From Brevibacterium sp. CBA3109 (GTDB lineage: Bacteria > Actinomycetota > Actinomycetes > Actinomycetales > Brevibacteriaceae), in the NCBI RefSeq assembly GCF_040256645.1, contig NZ_CP158281.1:496001-560000 (forward strand): a DNA stretch of 64,000 bases, in the 5' to 3' direction. Positions 17,147 to 25,282 of the stretch are shown in pieces; the stretch's first letter is position 1, and every line of letters starts with the position of its first letter. The notes below the pieces were generated by a model. It saw only the letters and a list, made by a program, of their open reading frames with translations, had not been told where the DNA came from and ran no database searches. The position numbers and the translations under genes were made by a program.

Positions 17147-17593
17147 ATGTCGAACGACACCACCGGAGCGGTGACAGGTGCAGCGGGCAGCAGTGGAGCG
17201 AATGTCTGGCCGACGTTTCGCTACCGCGATGCGAAGGCCGCAATAGCGTTCCTGCAGAACGCCTTCGGCTTCGAAATCGCAGCCGAATACACGAGTGCCG
17301 GCTATCCCCAGCACGTTGATCACGCCGAACTGCGTTGGCCCGGAGGTGGGGGAGTCATGCTGGGCTCCGCGCGCGACGACGGCGGGGTGATGACGAAGAC
17401 CGGTATCGCCACCGGCTCGGTCTATATCGCCACCGACCAGGTGGAAGAGCTCTACCGCCGTGCGATCAAGGCCGGTGCCACCGAGGTCATGGGACTGAAT
17501 GAGCAGGATTACGGGTCCAAGGACTTCAGCGTCCAGGACCCCGAAGGCGTGCTGTGGAACTTCGGAACCTATCGGGGTGCTGACCCAGAGTAG
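17147..17593 (+). CDS. VOC family protein (glyoxalase/bleomycin-resistance fold)
   Basis: A 148-residue protein made of a paired beta-alpha-beta-beta-beta unit. It matches the PhnB-like subset: PTFRYRDAKAAIAFLQNAFGFE (about 22-43), H-A-E-L-R-W near 58, G-S-V-Y-I-A-T-D-Q-V in the middle, and FSVQDPEGVLWNFGTY near the end. The metal site cannot be assigned with certainty, so enzyme and binding protein are both possible. It has a strong ribosome site (GAGGAGAGGAACTGTC) and follows an AraC regulator. Its 3' end nearly touches the convergent NimR-like gene (28 nt). Confidence 0.85.
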   Translation: MSNDTTGAVTGAAGSSGANVWPTFRYRDAKAAIAFLQNAFGFEIAAEYTSAGYPQHVDHAELRWPGGGGVMLGSARDDGGVMTKTGIATGSVYIATDQVEELYRRAIKAGATEVMGLNEQDYGSKDFSVQDPEGVLWNFGTYRGADPE

Positions 17594-17621
17594 ATGGAGC
17601 AGAGGGGCGCCTCGTGAAGAT

Positions 17622-18377
17622 TCACATTGACGTCACCGAATGCTGGTATCTGCCCGGAGTCATCCCGACCAATGAAGTGAAGACCGTGATGAACGAACCC
17701 GGATTGGCCCACCCGCATTCGGCCGCCGTGTCGTAGACGCTCATGCCGTCGGCAAGCAGCAGGAGAGCGCGATGAACCCTGAGTTCGGCCCTCCACTGCC
17801 GGAACGTCATTCCGGTCTCCTGCTGGAACAGTCGGGTCAGTGTGCGTTCGCTGGCGCCCACCTGCCGGCCGAGATCGGCGAGAGAGGCCGGGATCGACAG
17901 GTCCTGTTCGACCAGCCGGGTCACGGCCAGAAGCCGATCATCACGAGGTTCCGGCAGGTGCAGCGGCTGTTCACCGGTGGCGGTCAGTTCGTCGATGGCG
18001 ACGAAGCGAAGACGGTCTGTGCTCTCCCTCGTCCGCTTTCTGGGCCCGGTCAGCGCCAGCAGGGCCTCCCGGGCGAGCGGGGTCGTGGCCAGAACGGCTG
18101 GACGGGGAATCAGCGCCTCGGCCATGTCCGCGGGGAGGAATACGACGCGCATGTCCGTCGCTCCATGAGCGCGGTGCTGATGTTCGAAACCTGCGGGCAC
18201 CCAGACGACTCTGTTCGATGGGGCGATCCATGAGCCGTCGATCGTGACCAGGGACAGCACTCCCGAGGCCGGATAGACCAGGTGCCCCCGGCTATGGGTG
18301 TGGGCCGGGGTCCGCTCTTCGTGTCCGAGGAGGTGGATCAACTCGGGACTCGTCGATTCGTGGCTGAATTCATTCAT
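17622..18377 (-). CDS. NimR-like AraC family regulator
   Basis: A 251-residue AraC regulator with an N-terminal cupin (H-T-H-S-R-G-H-L-V-Y-P near 19-29, then VVWVPAGFEHQH) and a C-terminal helix-turn-helix pair (about 150-245; SLADLGRQVGASERTLTRLF and S-V-Y-D-T-A-A-E-C-G-W). This architecture and its divergent pairing with a CynX/NimT carrier match E. coli NimR-NimT, where NimR represses the exporter. The start at 18377 has no ribosome site; TAAACT lies 8 nt upstream. A small inverted repeat (18391-18407) lies in the shared control region. Confidence 0.88.
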   Translation of the reverse strand: MNEFSHESTSPELIHLLGHEERTPAHTHSRGHLVYPASGVLSLVTIDGSWIAPSNRVVWVPAGFEHQHRAHGATDMRVVFLPADMAEALIPRPAVLATTPLAREALLALTGPRKRTRESTDRLRFVAIDELTATGEQPLHLPEPRDDRLLAVTRLVEQDLSIPASLADLGRQVGASERTLTRLFQQETGMTFRQWRAELRVHRALLLLADGMSVYDTAAECGWANPGSFITVFTSLVGMTPGRYQHSVTSM

Positions 18378-18385
18378 CTGCAGTC

Positions 18386-18391
18386 AGTTTA
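18386..18391 (-). promoter_or_regulatory. -10 hexamer for the NimR-like gene
   Basis: TAAACT on the minus strand ends 8 nt before the ATG at 18377. No ribosome site is seen, so the transcript is probably leaderless or nearly so. Confidence 0.5.
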
Positions 18392-18407
18392 TCGGTTCTG
18401 CGCCGAT
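18391..18407. promoter_or_regulatory. Candidate operator between NimR-like and NimT-like genes
   Basis: ATCGG (18391-18395) and CCGAT (18403-18407) form a short inverted repeat with a 7-nt centre in the 69-nt divergent control region. It touches the -10 hexamer of the regulator gene. Confidence 0.35.
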
Positions 18408-18446
18408 CCGATGGTCGCTTGAATGGGGGAAGACTGGAAGGACGAC

Positions 18447-19802
18447 ATGAAGAGACTTGACCCGAATTCCGAACTGGAATTCCCATTGACCGCAGATGAT
18501 GCACACACCGGCGAGCCGCCTCGGCGGGGGAAGCTGGTGAGGGCGCCCGGCAGACTCACCGTCTTCATCCTGGGTGCGGGGCTCATCCTCATCGGGCTCA
18601 ATCTGCGCATCGGGGTCGCCTCGGTCGGGCCACTGCTGGGCAACATCCTCGGCGACCTCCACCTCAGCGCAACGACCGCGAGCCTCTTGACGACGATCCC
18701 CGTGTTCGCCTTCGGCGCGTTCGCATTCCTCACTCCGAGTCTGACCCGGCGGTTCGGGATGCATCGTGTGCTCGGCGCCGTGATGATCATCCTGGCCGCC
18801 GGTATCGCCCTGCGGCTGCACCCGAGCCTTCTCGCGCTCTTCGCTGGAACGGTCCTCGTCGGCGCGGCCATCGCTGTCGGCAACGTCCTGCTGCCCACCG
18901 CGATCAAAAGCGACTTCTCGCATCGGGCTGGTCTGATGATGGGACTGTATTCGACGGCTCTGTTCCTGGGCGCTGCGCTGGCTTCCGGGCTGACAGTGCC
19001 GATGCTGCCGCTCTTCGACGGATCCTGGCGATGGGCCATGGGCATCTGGGCGGTGCCAGCGGCCTTGGCCGCAGTGCTGTGGATCCCGCAGATGACGAGG
19101 CGTGGAACTGCTGCGCGACCCACAGGCTCTGCGACCGGCAATGATGCCCAGCCGCCGTTCCGGGCGATCCTCACCGATCCGATCGCTTGGGCGGTCACCG
19201 GTTTCATGGGGCTGCAGTCGATGAGCTACTACGCTGCGCTGACGTGGGTGCCGGCGATCTTCCACGACAGCGGCATGCCTGCAGACACAGCGGGATGGAT
19301 GCTCTCATTCTCCGCTTTTCCCGCGATCCTCACCTGTCTGGTCACGCCTGCCATTGCGAAGCGACTCAGGCCCCGGTGGGCTCCTGTCGTCTTCGCAGTC
19401 GTTCTCACCGGTGCCGCCTTCGTCGGTCTGCTCCTGGCACCGCAGGCCGGGGGGTATCTGTGGATGACGCTGCTGGGCATGGGCCAGGGTGCTGCAATCA
19501 GCCTGTCACTGTCCTATATCGTGTGGCGCTCACCGGATACGCATCACACCGGTCACGTCTCGACGATGGCCCAGGGAATCGGGTACCTGTTCGCCGGCAT
19601 GGGCCCCGTCGGGCTGGGCTGGCTGCATGCCTCAACCGGCTCGTGGACCGCGCCCCTCATCGCTCTCCTCGTCATGCTGGTCTTGCAGCTGATCGCCGGC
19701 ACACTGGCCAGTCGGGACCGATACGTCGGGTCGCGCTCGCCTGCCAGGACGATCATCGTTCCCGCAGCGTCGACGGAGGATCAGTCGCGGCAAGGTCAAT
19801 GA
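18447..19802 (+). CDS. CynX/NimT family MFS exporter
   Basis: A 451-residue membrane protein with about twelve hydrophobic segments. The first pair carries the family hallmark GLILIGLNLRIGVASVGPLL and TTIPVFAFGAFAFLTP. Relatives include cyanate transporter CynX and 2-nitroimidazole exporter NimT. The start at 18447 follows GGAAGGACGAC and gives the more normal N-terminus; an in-frame ATG at 18423 has no ribosome site. It is divergent from the NimR-like regulator, which supports a NimT-type export role, but the substrate is inferred only from this pairing. Confidence 0.87.
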   Translation: MKRLDPNSELEFPLTADDAHTGEPPRRGKLVRAPGRLTVFILGAGLILIGLNLRIGVASVGPLLGNILGDLHLSATTASLLTTIPVFAFGAFAFLTPSLTRRFGMHRVLGAVMIILAAGIALRLHPSLLALFAGTVLVGAAIAVGNVLLPTAIKSDFSHRAGLMMGLYSTALFLGAALASGLTVPMLPLFDGSWRWAMGIWAVPAALAAVLWIPQMTRRGTAARPTGSATGNDAQPPFRAILTDPIAWAVTGFMGLQSMSYYAALTWVPAIFHDSGMPADTAGWMLSFSAFPAILTCLVTPAIAKRLRPRWAPVVFAVVLTGAAFVGLLLAPQAGGYLWMTLLGMGQGAAISLSLSYIVWRSPDTHHTGHVSTMAQGIGYLFAGMGPVGLGWLHASTGSWTAPLIALLVMLVLQLIAGTLASRDRYVGSRSPARTIIVPAASTEDQSRQGQ

Positions 19803-19885
19803 CGACACCTTCGCCATCTTCGGTGGTCTGGGCTGCGGGCTGATCAGAATTGTCCCGCGAAACCGAATCGTGGCCGTGGCCAGCA

Positions 19886-21076
19886 TCAGGACGTGGACGA
19901 AGCCGCCCCGCCGAACCGCGCGGTCACTCCCTCGGCCCAGCGGTAGGGCTGAGTCGCCAAGAGGGCGCCGATCGAGCGCCGCAGTCGGGACACCTCGGCG
20001 CGGACCGTGACCTGATGGTCGGCATCACCGTAGAGCGTTCGGCTGAGTTCGGCGGCCGTGACCCCCGCGGAGCCCGCCGAGGTGATCGCGGCCAGGATCT
20101 GTGCACGCCGCGGCGTGAGCGGAATGACGAGTGGATCGGTACTCGAATCGACTTCGAGCACATCCTGCGCAGCCATCTGCCGGAGAGTCACCGAGACCGG
20201 GCTGCTCTCGATCTCGCCCGAGGGTCGCAGCAGCCAGCCGCCGGAGATCTTCTCCGGCAGACACAGTCCGGCACCAGGGATGAGGATCGTCCTATCGGAC
20301 GCGGGTGCCTCGACCCGATCCTGGCTCCGGACACCCTGCTGGTAGGCGACCCAGCCGTCATCATCGACGACGAGCGCCGGTCCCCGGCTGCCGCTGAGCA
20401 CTGTGGACATGCGTTTGCGCAGACTGCTCAGCTGATCCTGCTGAATGAGAGACAGGCGTGCCTGAGCCAGTCGAACCGCCGTTGTGACCAATGATTGAAC
20501 GGCGGGGTGGAGAGTCAGTGCGGGCCCGCTGATGTCGACGACGCCCAGGAGTCGGCCATCACTGGGATCGTGCACCGGGACGGCGCTGCAGTACCAAGGG
20601 TGCTGTGAGGTCTCGAAATGCTCGGCGGAGAACAGTTGGACGGGAGCCTCTTCGGCCAGCGCCGTACCAATGGCATTGGTGCCCACCACGGATTCCGACC
20701 AGTGAGCGCCCTCGACGAAACCGAGGCCGTCAGCCTGCCGCTGGGCAGCACTGGCGCCGTCGCGCCAGAGGATCACACCCTCGGCGTCGGTGACCACCAG
20801 AATGAAGGTCGCAGCATCGGGCATTCTCAGCAGCACGGCCCTGAGCTCATCGACGATGAGGCGCAGCTTCGAACGGTGCCTCCGGGACTCGACGTCCGCC
20901 TCGGCGGATAGAATTCGGCGATTGCCGCCCGCTGGATCCAACCCCAGACGCAGCATTCTCTTCCACGAACGCGCAACGAGCGCTCGCGGCTGCTCCGGCG
21001 GTGAACCACCGGTGATCACAGCATCGTGAATGCGGGACAGATCCCGGGCAAGATGCGCCAGGTCGAGCTGAGGCAT
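19886..21076 (-). CDS. GAF-domain transcriptional regulator with C-terminal winged helix
   Basis: A 396-residue regulator. An N-terminal helical part leads into a GAF sensor (about 75-200; LVVTDAEGVILWRDG, then SESVVGTNAIGTAL and SAVPVHDPSDGRLLGVVDISG), as in AcoR-like activators, but the AAA+ domain is absent. The C-terminal 85 residues have L-T-P-R-R-A-Q-I-L and G-V-T-A-A-E-L-S-R-T-L-Y, a winged-helix DNA-binding unit. The start at 21076 is preceded at 6 nt by TATACT and has no ribosome site; the frame runs on to 21196 but that stretch overlaps the divergent monooxygenase leader. Such regulators usually control the divergent oxidoreductase. Confidence 0.85.
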   Translation of the reverse strand: MPQLDLAHLARDLSRIHDAVITGGSPPEQPRALVARSWKRMLRLGLDPAGGNRRILSAEADVESRRHRSKLRLIVDELRAVLLRMPDAATFILVVTDAEGVILWRDGASAAQRQADGLGFVEGAHWSESVVGTNAIGTALAEEAPVQLFSAEHFETSQHPWYCSAVPVHDPSDGRLLGVVDISGPALTLHPAVQSLVTTAVRLAQARLSLIQQDQLSSLRKRMSTVLSGSRGPALVVDDDGWVAYQQGVRSQDRVEAPASDRTILIPGAGLCLPEKISGGWLLRPSGEIESSPVSVTLRQMAAQDVLEVDSSTDPLVIPLTPRRAQILAAITSAGSAGVTAAELSRTLYGDADHQVTVRAEVSRLRRSIGALLATQPYRWAEGVTARFGGAASSTS

Positions 21077-21082
21077 GCCCTG

Positions 21083-21088
21083 AGTATA
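21083..21088 (-). promoter_or_regulatory. -10 hexamer for the GAF regulator (leaderless)
   Basis: TATACT on the minus strand ends 6 nt before the ATG at 21076, and no ribosome site is visible. The -35 region is not recognisable. Confidence 0.6.
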
Positions 21089-21189
21089 GGCGGGATGCAC
21101 CTCGCTGCCTATGCAACTCGATGCAACTCTTTCCCCGTTGCCACCCGGGGCATAGCTTGGAGACACACAGCTCAACGAAGAGGAGTGAC

Positions 21190-23016
21190 ATGACAACGAC
21201 GATTGACCGCCAGCCGCTCACAGCCGACGACATCGCAACCGGATGGTTCGAGAGCTTCGAATCCGCACTGCGCAGCCGTGACATCGATACTGCGGTAAAA
21301 CTGTTCGGCGACGAGAGCTTCTGGCGCGACCTCGTGGCCTTCACCTGGAACCTCACGACCGTCGAAAACCATGACGGGATCAGAGACCTGCTGGCCCAGA
21401 ACCTCGCCAGAGTCTCACCCACCGACTTCGAACTGGCTGAGCCAGCAGAGACCGACGACGGCGTGACCACAGCATGGTTCACCTTCGCCACCGCAGTGGG
21501 GAGGGGTAAGGGACTTGTCCGTCTCATTGACACAGGGGGTGCCGGCACCAAGGCATGGACGCTGCTGACCGCACTGCAGGAGCTCAAAGACCATGAGGAG
21601 CCTCAGGGCCCGCGGCGGCCCAAGGGTGCCGAACACGGCGTCGATCCCACGCGCAAGAGCTGGTCGGAGAAGCTGGCGGAAGAGGATGCAGCCTGGGGTG
21701 AGACCGCCCAGCCGTACACGCTTGTCGTCGGTGGGGGACAGGGCGGCATCGCACTGGGTGCACGCCTGCGCCAGCTGGGAGTCCCGGCGCTCGTCATCGA
21801 TCGGTGGGAGCGACCGGGCGACCAGTGGCGATCACGGTACAAGTCGCTGTGCCTGCACGACCCGGTCTGGTATGACCACCTGCCCTACCTCAAGTTCCCG
21901 GAGAACTGGCCGGTGTTTGCTCCCAAAGACAAGATTGCGGACTGGTTGGAGTTCTACACCAAGGTGATGGAGATTCCGTACTGGTCGTCGACAAGGGCGA
22001 CCTCGGCGAAGTTCGATGAGAAGACCAAGCAGTGGACGGTCGAGGTCGAACGTGACGGTGAGAAGCTCACGCTCAAGCCGACCCATCTGGTCATGGCCAC
22101 TGGAATGTCCGGCAAACCCAACGTTCCGACCTTCCCAGGCTCGGACGTCTTCCAGGGCGAGCAGCAGCACTCCTCACAGCACCCGGGGCCCGATGCCTAT
22201 GCGGGTAAGAAGGTCGTCGTCATCGGGAGCAACAACTCGGCCTTCGACATCTGCGGGGCGCTGTACGAGAACGACGCCGACGTGACGATGGTCCAGCGTT
22301 CGAGCACGCACATCGTCAAGAGCGATTCGCTCATGGATATCGGTCTTGGCGACCTCTACTCGGAGAAGGCTCTTGCCAACGGTGTGACTACCGAGAAGGC
22401 GGACCTCACGTTTGCGTCCCTGCCCTACCGGATCATGCACGAATTCCAGATCCCCCTCTACGAACAGATGAAGGAGAGGGACAAGGACTTCTACCAGCGG
22501 ATGGCCGACGCCGGGTTCGACCTTGACTTCGGTGATGACGACTCGGGGATGTTCCTCAAGTACCTGCGCCGCGGTTCGGGCTACTACATCGACGTCGGCT
22601 CGGCGGAACTCATCGCCGATGGCAAGGTGAAGCTGGCCAAAGGCAACGTTGATCACCTGACCTCTGATTCCGTGGTCCTCGCCGACGGCACCGAACTGCC
22701 CGCTGACCTTGTGGTCTACGCGACCGGATACGGGTCGATGAACGGCTGGGTCGCCGACCTCATCGATCAGGAGACGGCGGACATGGTCGGCAAGTGCTGG
22801 GGCCTGGGCTCGGATACGACGAAGGATCCCGGCCCGTGGGAGGGCGAGCAGCGCAATATGTGGAAGCCCACTCAGCAGGAGAATCTGTGGTTCCAGGGTG
22901 GGAACCTGCACCAGTCACGGCATTACTCGCTGTATCTGGCACTCCAACTCAAGGCTCGGTTCGAGGGGATCGAGACGCCTGTGTACGGGCTGCAGGAAGT
23001 GCATCACTTGGCGTAA
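21190..23016 (+). CDS. Flavin-containing monooxygenase-type oxidoreductase with SnoaL-like N-terminus
   Basis: A 608-residue protein. Residues 1-130 resemble a nuclear-transport-factor-2/SnoaL-like domain. The rest is an FAD/NADPH monooxygenase: VVGGGQGGIALGARL near 180 binds FAD, GDQWRSRYKSLCLHDP follows, a motif like F-x-G-x3-H-x3-H-P (near 318-330) resembles the Baeyer-Villiger/FMO fingerprint, VVVIGSNNSAFDICGAL near 342 binds NADPH, and V-Y-A-T-G-Y-G lies near the end. The start at 21190 follows GAGGAGTGAC. It is divergent from a GAF regulator 113 nt away. The substrate is unknown; ketone or aromatic oxidation are candidates. Confidence 0.87.
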   Translation: MTTTIDRQPLTADDIATGWFESFESALRSRDIDTAVKLFGDESFWRDLVAFTWNLTTVENHDGIRDLLAQNLARVSPTDFELAEPAETDDGVTTAWFTFATAVGRGKGLVRLIDTGGAGTKAWTLLTALQELKDHEEPQGPRRPKGAEHGVDPTRKSWSEKLAEEDAAWGETAQPYTLVVGGGQGGIALGARLRQLGVPALVIDRWERPGDQWRSRYKSLCLHDPVWYDHLPYLKFPENWPVFAPKDKIADWLEFYTKVMEIPYWSSTRATSAKFDEKTKQWTVEVERDGEKLTLKPTHLVMATGMSGKPNVPTFPGSDVFQGEQQHSSQHPGPDAYAGKKVVVIGSNNSAFDICGALYENDADVTMVQRSSTHIVKSDSLMDIGLGDLYSEKALANGVTTEKADLTFASLPYRIMHEFQIPLYEQMKERDKDFYQRMADAGFDLDFGDDDSGMFLKYLRRGSGYYIDVGSAELIADGKVKLAKGNVDHLTSDSVVLADGTELPADLVVYATGYGSMNGWVADLIDQETADMVGKCWGLGSDTTKDPGPWEGEQRNMWKPTQQENLWFQGGNLHQSRHYSLYLALQLKARFEGIETPVYGLQEVHHLA

Positions 23017-23066
23017 GGGGTGAGCGGAACTTCCCTGGCCAAGTGGGGTAAGCGGAGGCGGCGCCC

Positions 23067-23114
23067 CGGCGTCTCGGCGTCCCGGCGTCCCGGCGTCTCG
23101 GCGTCTCGGCGTCC
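23067..23114. repeat. Six tandem 8-bp repeats (CGGCGTCY)
   Basis: Six head-to-tail units of CGGCGTCT or CGGCGTCC with no indels. They lie between the monooxygenase stop and a 61-nt palindrome. No gene covers them. Confidence 0.9.
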
Positions 23115-23129
23115 GCGGCCGTCCCCGGC

Positions 23130-23190
23130 GAGTTGAGGAAGGTTTGGGCCGATACGGAGCATAAGTTTCGGCCCAAACTTTCCTCAACTC
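23130..23190. repeat. 61-nt palindromic element, copy 1
   Basis: The left arm (23130-23152) begins GAGTTGAGGAAG and ends GGGCCGA. The right arm (23168-23190) is its reverse complement over all 23 positions with one exception, a G-T that would be a wobble pair in RNA. The loop is 15 nt. A diverged copy in the same orientation lies at 24399-24459, on the other side of the DUF559-type gene. It may be a repeat-palindrome family, a terminator, or an end mark of a small mobile cassette. Confidence 0.85.
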
Positions 23191-23289
23191 TTCCTGATCG
23201 GCAGAGAGGTCGTTATCGGCAGAGAGGGCGTTCTGCTTCTGCTTTTGACTCTGCGGTGGGAGCGGTTCGACTTCGGCTCTGCGACGACG

Positions 23290-24216
23290 TCATAGACCGA
23301 GATGGAGGCGGATCTTAGCTTCGAGCTGTCGGTAGTTTGTCCGGCTGGTGACCTTGAGAACGGTCCAATCCTCATTTCGCAGAGCCTCATCTCGCTCGAT
23401 GTCGCTCGTCCACTGTCGTTTTGACGCCCGGTGATGGTCTCCCTCGTACTCCAATGCGAGCTTCTTGTCCGGGTAGCCTAAGTCCGGTTCGACGATCCAG
23501 TTCAGCGATGGACAGTGGATCTGTGGATGCACCACTGGTTCGGGGAGCCCAACTGCAATCGCCCACAAGCGGAGTTCGGTCTCCGCCGGTGAGTCCACAG
23601 TGGGGCGCATCAGATCGATCGCTGCGAGGAGATGTGCTCGTCGGCGGAGGAAGCTGCGTTCGATCACCTGCGTCTGAAGCTCGTTGAGGTCTGCCTGTGG
23701 TCGACCGTGCCAATTGCCGATAGCGGCATCGCCGAGCTTGACCAGATCGCGCAGCAGCAGGTCAGGACCGACCCCTATGAATACGTCGACCGCGTCAAGG
23801 ATCGGCAGATCAAACCACATCCTCTGAGAGAAATTCTTGCTTCTGTGCAGTGTGATCAGCGGCTGGATGATCCGAGCATTCGGCTCTGCCGTGCAGACAT
23901 GAAGCTGGTCGGTCATCAGGTTCGTCGGCAACGGCCATCCATAGAGACGTGCAGCAAGTGCGTGGCCCGCGACGATCGACGGATACTTCATCAGGGCGGC
24001 TCTGAACCGCAGCGCGTCCCGTTGCCAACTGTGATCGGCCCATATCGGCGTGCGGAATCGGACGAAGGTCTCACGGTCCATGCGAATTCCCGGCAAAACG
24101 ACCGGGTATCTGGGCGTGTGGAGCAGGCGGTGGCGGGTGATACCTCGTTCTGAGGCCCTTCGTGCTTCAAAGAGCAACGGGTAATCACGCAGCTCCCAGC
24201 GGTGGTCATTGAACAT
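23290..24216 (-). CDS. AbiEi/DUF559-type protein with PD-(D/E)XK nuclease-like C-terminus
   Basis: A 308-residue protein. The N-terminal half (1-150) resembles the winged-helix plus AbiEi-like region common in actinobacterial proteins of this type (R-G-I-T-R-H-R-L and A-G-H-A-L-A-A-R-L-Y-G-W-P-L). The C-terminal third has a Vsr/DUF559 nuclease core: Glu213, Asp245 (EPDLGYP), Glu257 and Glu259 in LALEYEGDHH, then D-I-E-R-D-E-A-L-R-N-E-D-W. The start at 24216 lacks a ribosome site; the upstream frame to 24456 overlaps the palindrome copy and was excluded. The gene is flanked by two related 61-nt palindromes. No activity is proven for this family. Confidence 0.78.
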   Translation of the reverse strand: MFNDHRWELRDYPLLFEARRASERGITRHRLLHTPRYPVVLPGIRMDRETFVRFRTPIWADHSWQRDALRFRAALMKYPSIVAGHALAARLYGWPLPTNLMTDQLHVCTAEPNARIIQPLITLHRSKNFSQRMWFDLPILDAVDVFIGVGPDLLLRDLVKLGDAAIGNWHGRPQADLNELQTQVIERSFLRRRAHLLAAIDLMRPTVDSPAETELRLWAIAVGLPEPVVHPQIHCPSLNWIVEPDLGYPDKKLALEYEGDHHRASKRQWTSDIERDEALRNEDWTVLKVTSRTNYRQLEAKIRLHLGL

Positions 24217-24634
24217 AATTGTTATGGTCGAGCGCGCCCGGCCAGGTGCGAAAGCCTGGCGGATGCCGCTGTGGACTGCAGTTCGGCGTCCACAGGCAAT
24301 ATGCACGCGAGCCCGGTTGTCCGGAGGCTGCCTGTGCACACGAGTGGACGAGTCAAGAACCGTTCTCACCGGGCGCTGGTTTCCTGCTGCGCTCCGGCGA
24401 GTTGAGGAAGATTTGAGCCGAATCGGACGCCAGTTTTCGGACCGAAACTTCCGCAACTCGAATTACACGCCGGCTGTACCTGACGCATGGGGCGTCGACC
24501 GACACGGGCGGCGTCAACAGGGTGTGGTGGACGAGTCGAAGTTTCGGAGGATCGCGCGTGGACGTGCAGCTGCGCAGAGGGTGTCGGGTCAGGAGACCTC
24601 CGCTTAGAGCCCCAGTCGCGCCCGGAGACTGTCG
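24217..24634. other. Intergenic stretch with second palindrome copy
   Basis: 418 nt without a convincing gene. It contains the second 61-nt palindromic element (24399-24459) and a short duplicate of the TetR gene 3' end (24605-24622). Nothing else was recognised. Confidence 0.5.
24399..24459. repeat. 61-nt palindromic element, copy 2 (diverged)
   Basis: The left arm (24399-24421) begins GAGTTGAGGAAG and ends GAGCCGA; the right arm (24437-24459) begins TCGGACCGAAACTTCC and ends CAACTC. The loop is again 15 nt. It aligns with copy 1 end to end in the same orientation, but its arms have more mismatches, so the hairpin is weaker. Confidence 0.75.
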
Positions 24635-24653
24635 CTAGAGCCCCAGTCGCGCC
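24605..24653. repeat. 18-bp direct repeat at the 3' end of the TetR gene
   Basis: TAGAGCCCCAGTCGCGCC occurs at 24605-24622 and 24636-24653. The second copy holds the last codons and stop of the TetR gene, so the first is a duplicated 3' end 31 nt away. Confidence 0.85.
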
Positions 24654-25156
24654 AGTACGTTCTTCACATGGGCCAAGGCTTCGTCCTGGGACAGGCCGAA
24701 GTTCTGGTTGAAGTACATGCCATCGCCGATGAGCTGGATCGTCATCGCCATGTCGGGGTCGCCGAGGTGGTCGTTGAGTACGTCGAACCAGGCTTCCCTG
24801 GTCTTGCGCAGTGCGTTCTTGGCATCCGCGTTCTCCTGCGACAGGCAGTTGGCGGCGATGAGACTGCGGTCGAGAGGCGTTCCGACCTCGGCCGACGTCT
24901 CGAGGTAGTAGAGATGGAGTCGATCGCCGGCTGACTTCATGGACTCGACATCGTCATCGACCAGCCTGCTGAGACGTTCGAGGCTGCCCTTGATCAGCTC
25001 CGCCTTCGACCCGAAGTGGTACAGCAGTCCGCCTTTGGACACTCCGGCCTTCGCCGCGACCGCGTCGAGTGTTGCCCCGGAAGTACCATGTTCGTCGAGC
25101 AGGATCTCGAAGGCGTCGAGGAGCTTCTCTTTGGTATCGGTGGAGTTGCGTGCCAT
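24635..25156 (-). CDS. TetR family regulator
   Basis: A 173-residue regulator with a TetR helix-turn-helix at about 5-50 (LLDAFEILLDEHGTSGATLD, then AAKAGVSKGGLLYHFGSKAE) and a helical C-terminus of the type that follows G-G-L-L-Y-H-F regulators. The start at 25156 has TAGGCT 7 nt upstream and no ribosome site, so it is probably leaderless. It is short for the family but complete. The neighbouring TetR gene is divergent; the target genes are not evident. Confidence 0.88.
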   Translation of the reverse strand: MARNSTDTKEKLLDAFEILLDEHGTSGATLDAVAAKAGVSKGGLLYHFGSKAELIKGSLERLSRLVDDDVESMKSAGDRLHLYYLETSAEVGTPLDRSLIAANCLSQENADAKNALRKTREAWFDVLNDHLGDPDMAMTIQLIGDGMYFNQNFGLSQDEALAHVKNVLARLGL

Positions 25157-25163
25157 AGCGCCG

Positions 25164-25169
25164 AGCCTA
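25164..25169 (-). promoter_or_regulatory. -10 hexamer for a leaderless start (TetR gene)
   Basis: TAGGCT on the minus strand ends 7 nt before the ATG at 25156. No ribosome site is seen. Confidence 0.5.
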
Positions 25170-25282
25170 GTCGATAGAGGAGATACTCGGTCTTTGTGTG
25201 AGAAGCGGTGCCGCGCTTATAGGATTGAACCACAGTTGAGGTGTTGGGAAATTGGCGAAGAGGGCTAGCAGAGGAGGTGTCG

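Noticed and set aside
23067-23190. CRISPR array
   Set aside because: The tandem units are 8 bp with no spacers, and no cas gene is near.
23017-24634. Insertion sequence around the DUF559 gene
   Set aside because: No transposase motif and no target-site duplication were recognised; the palindromes are direct copies of one element rather than the two ends of a classic IS.
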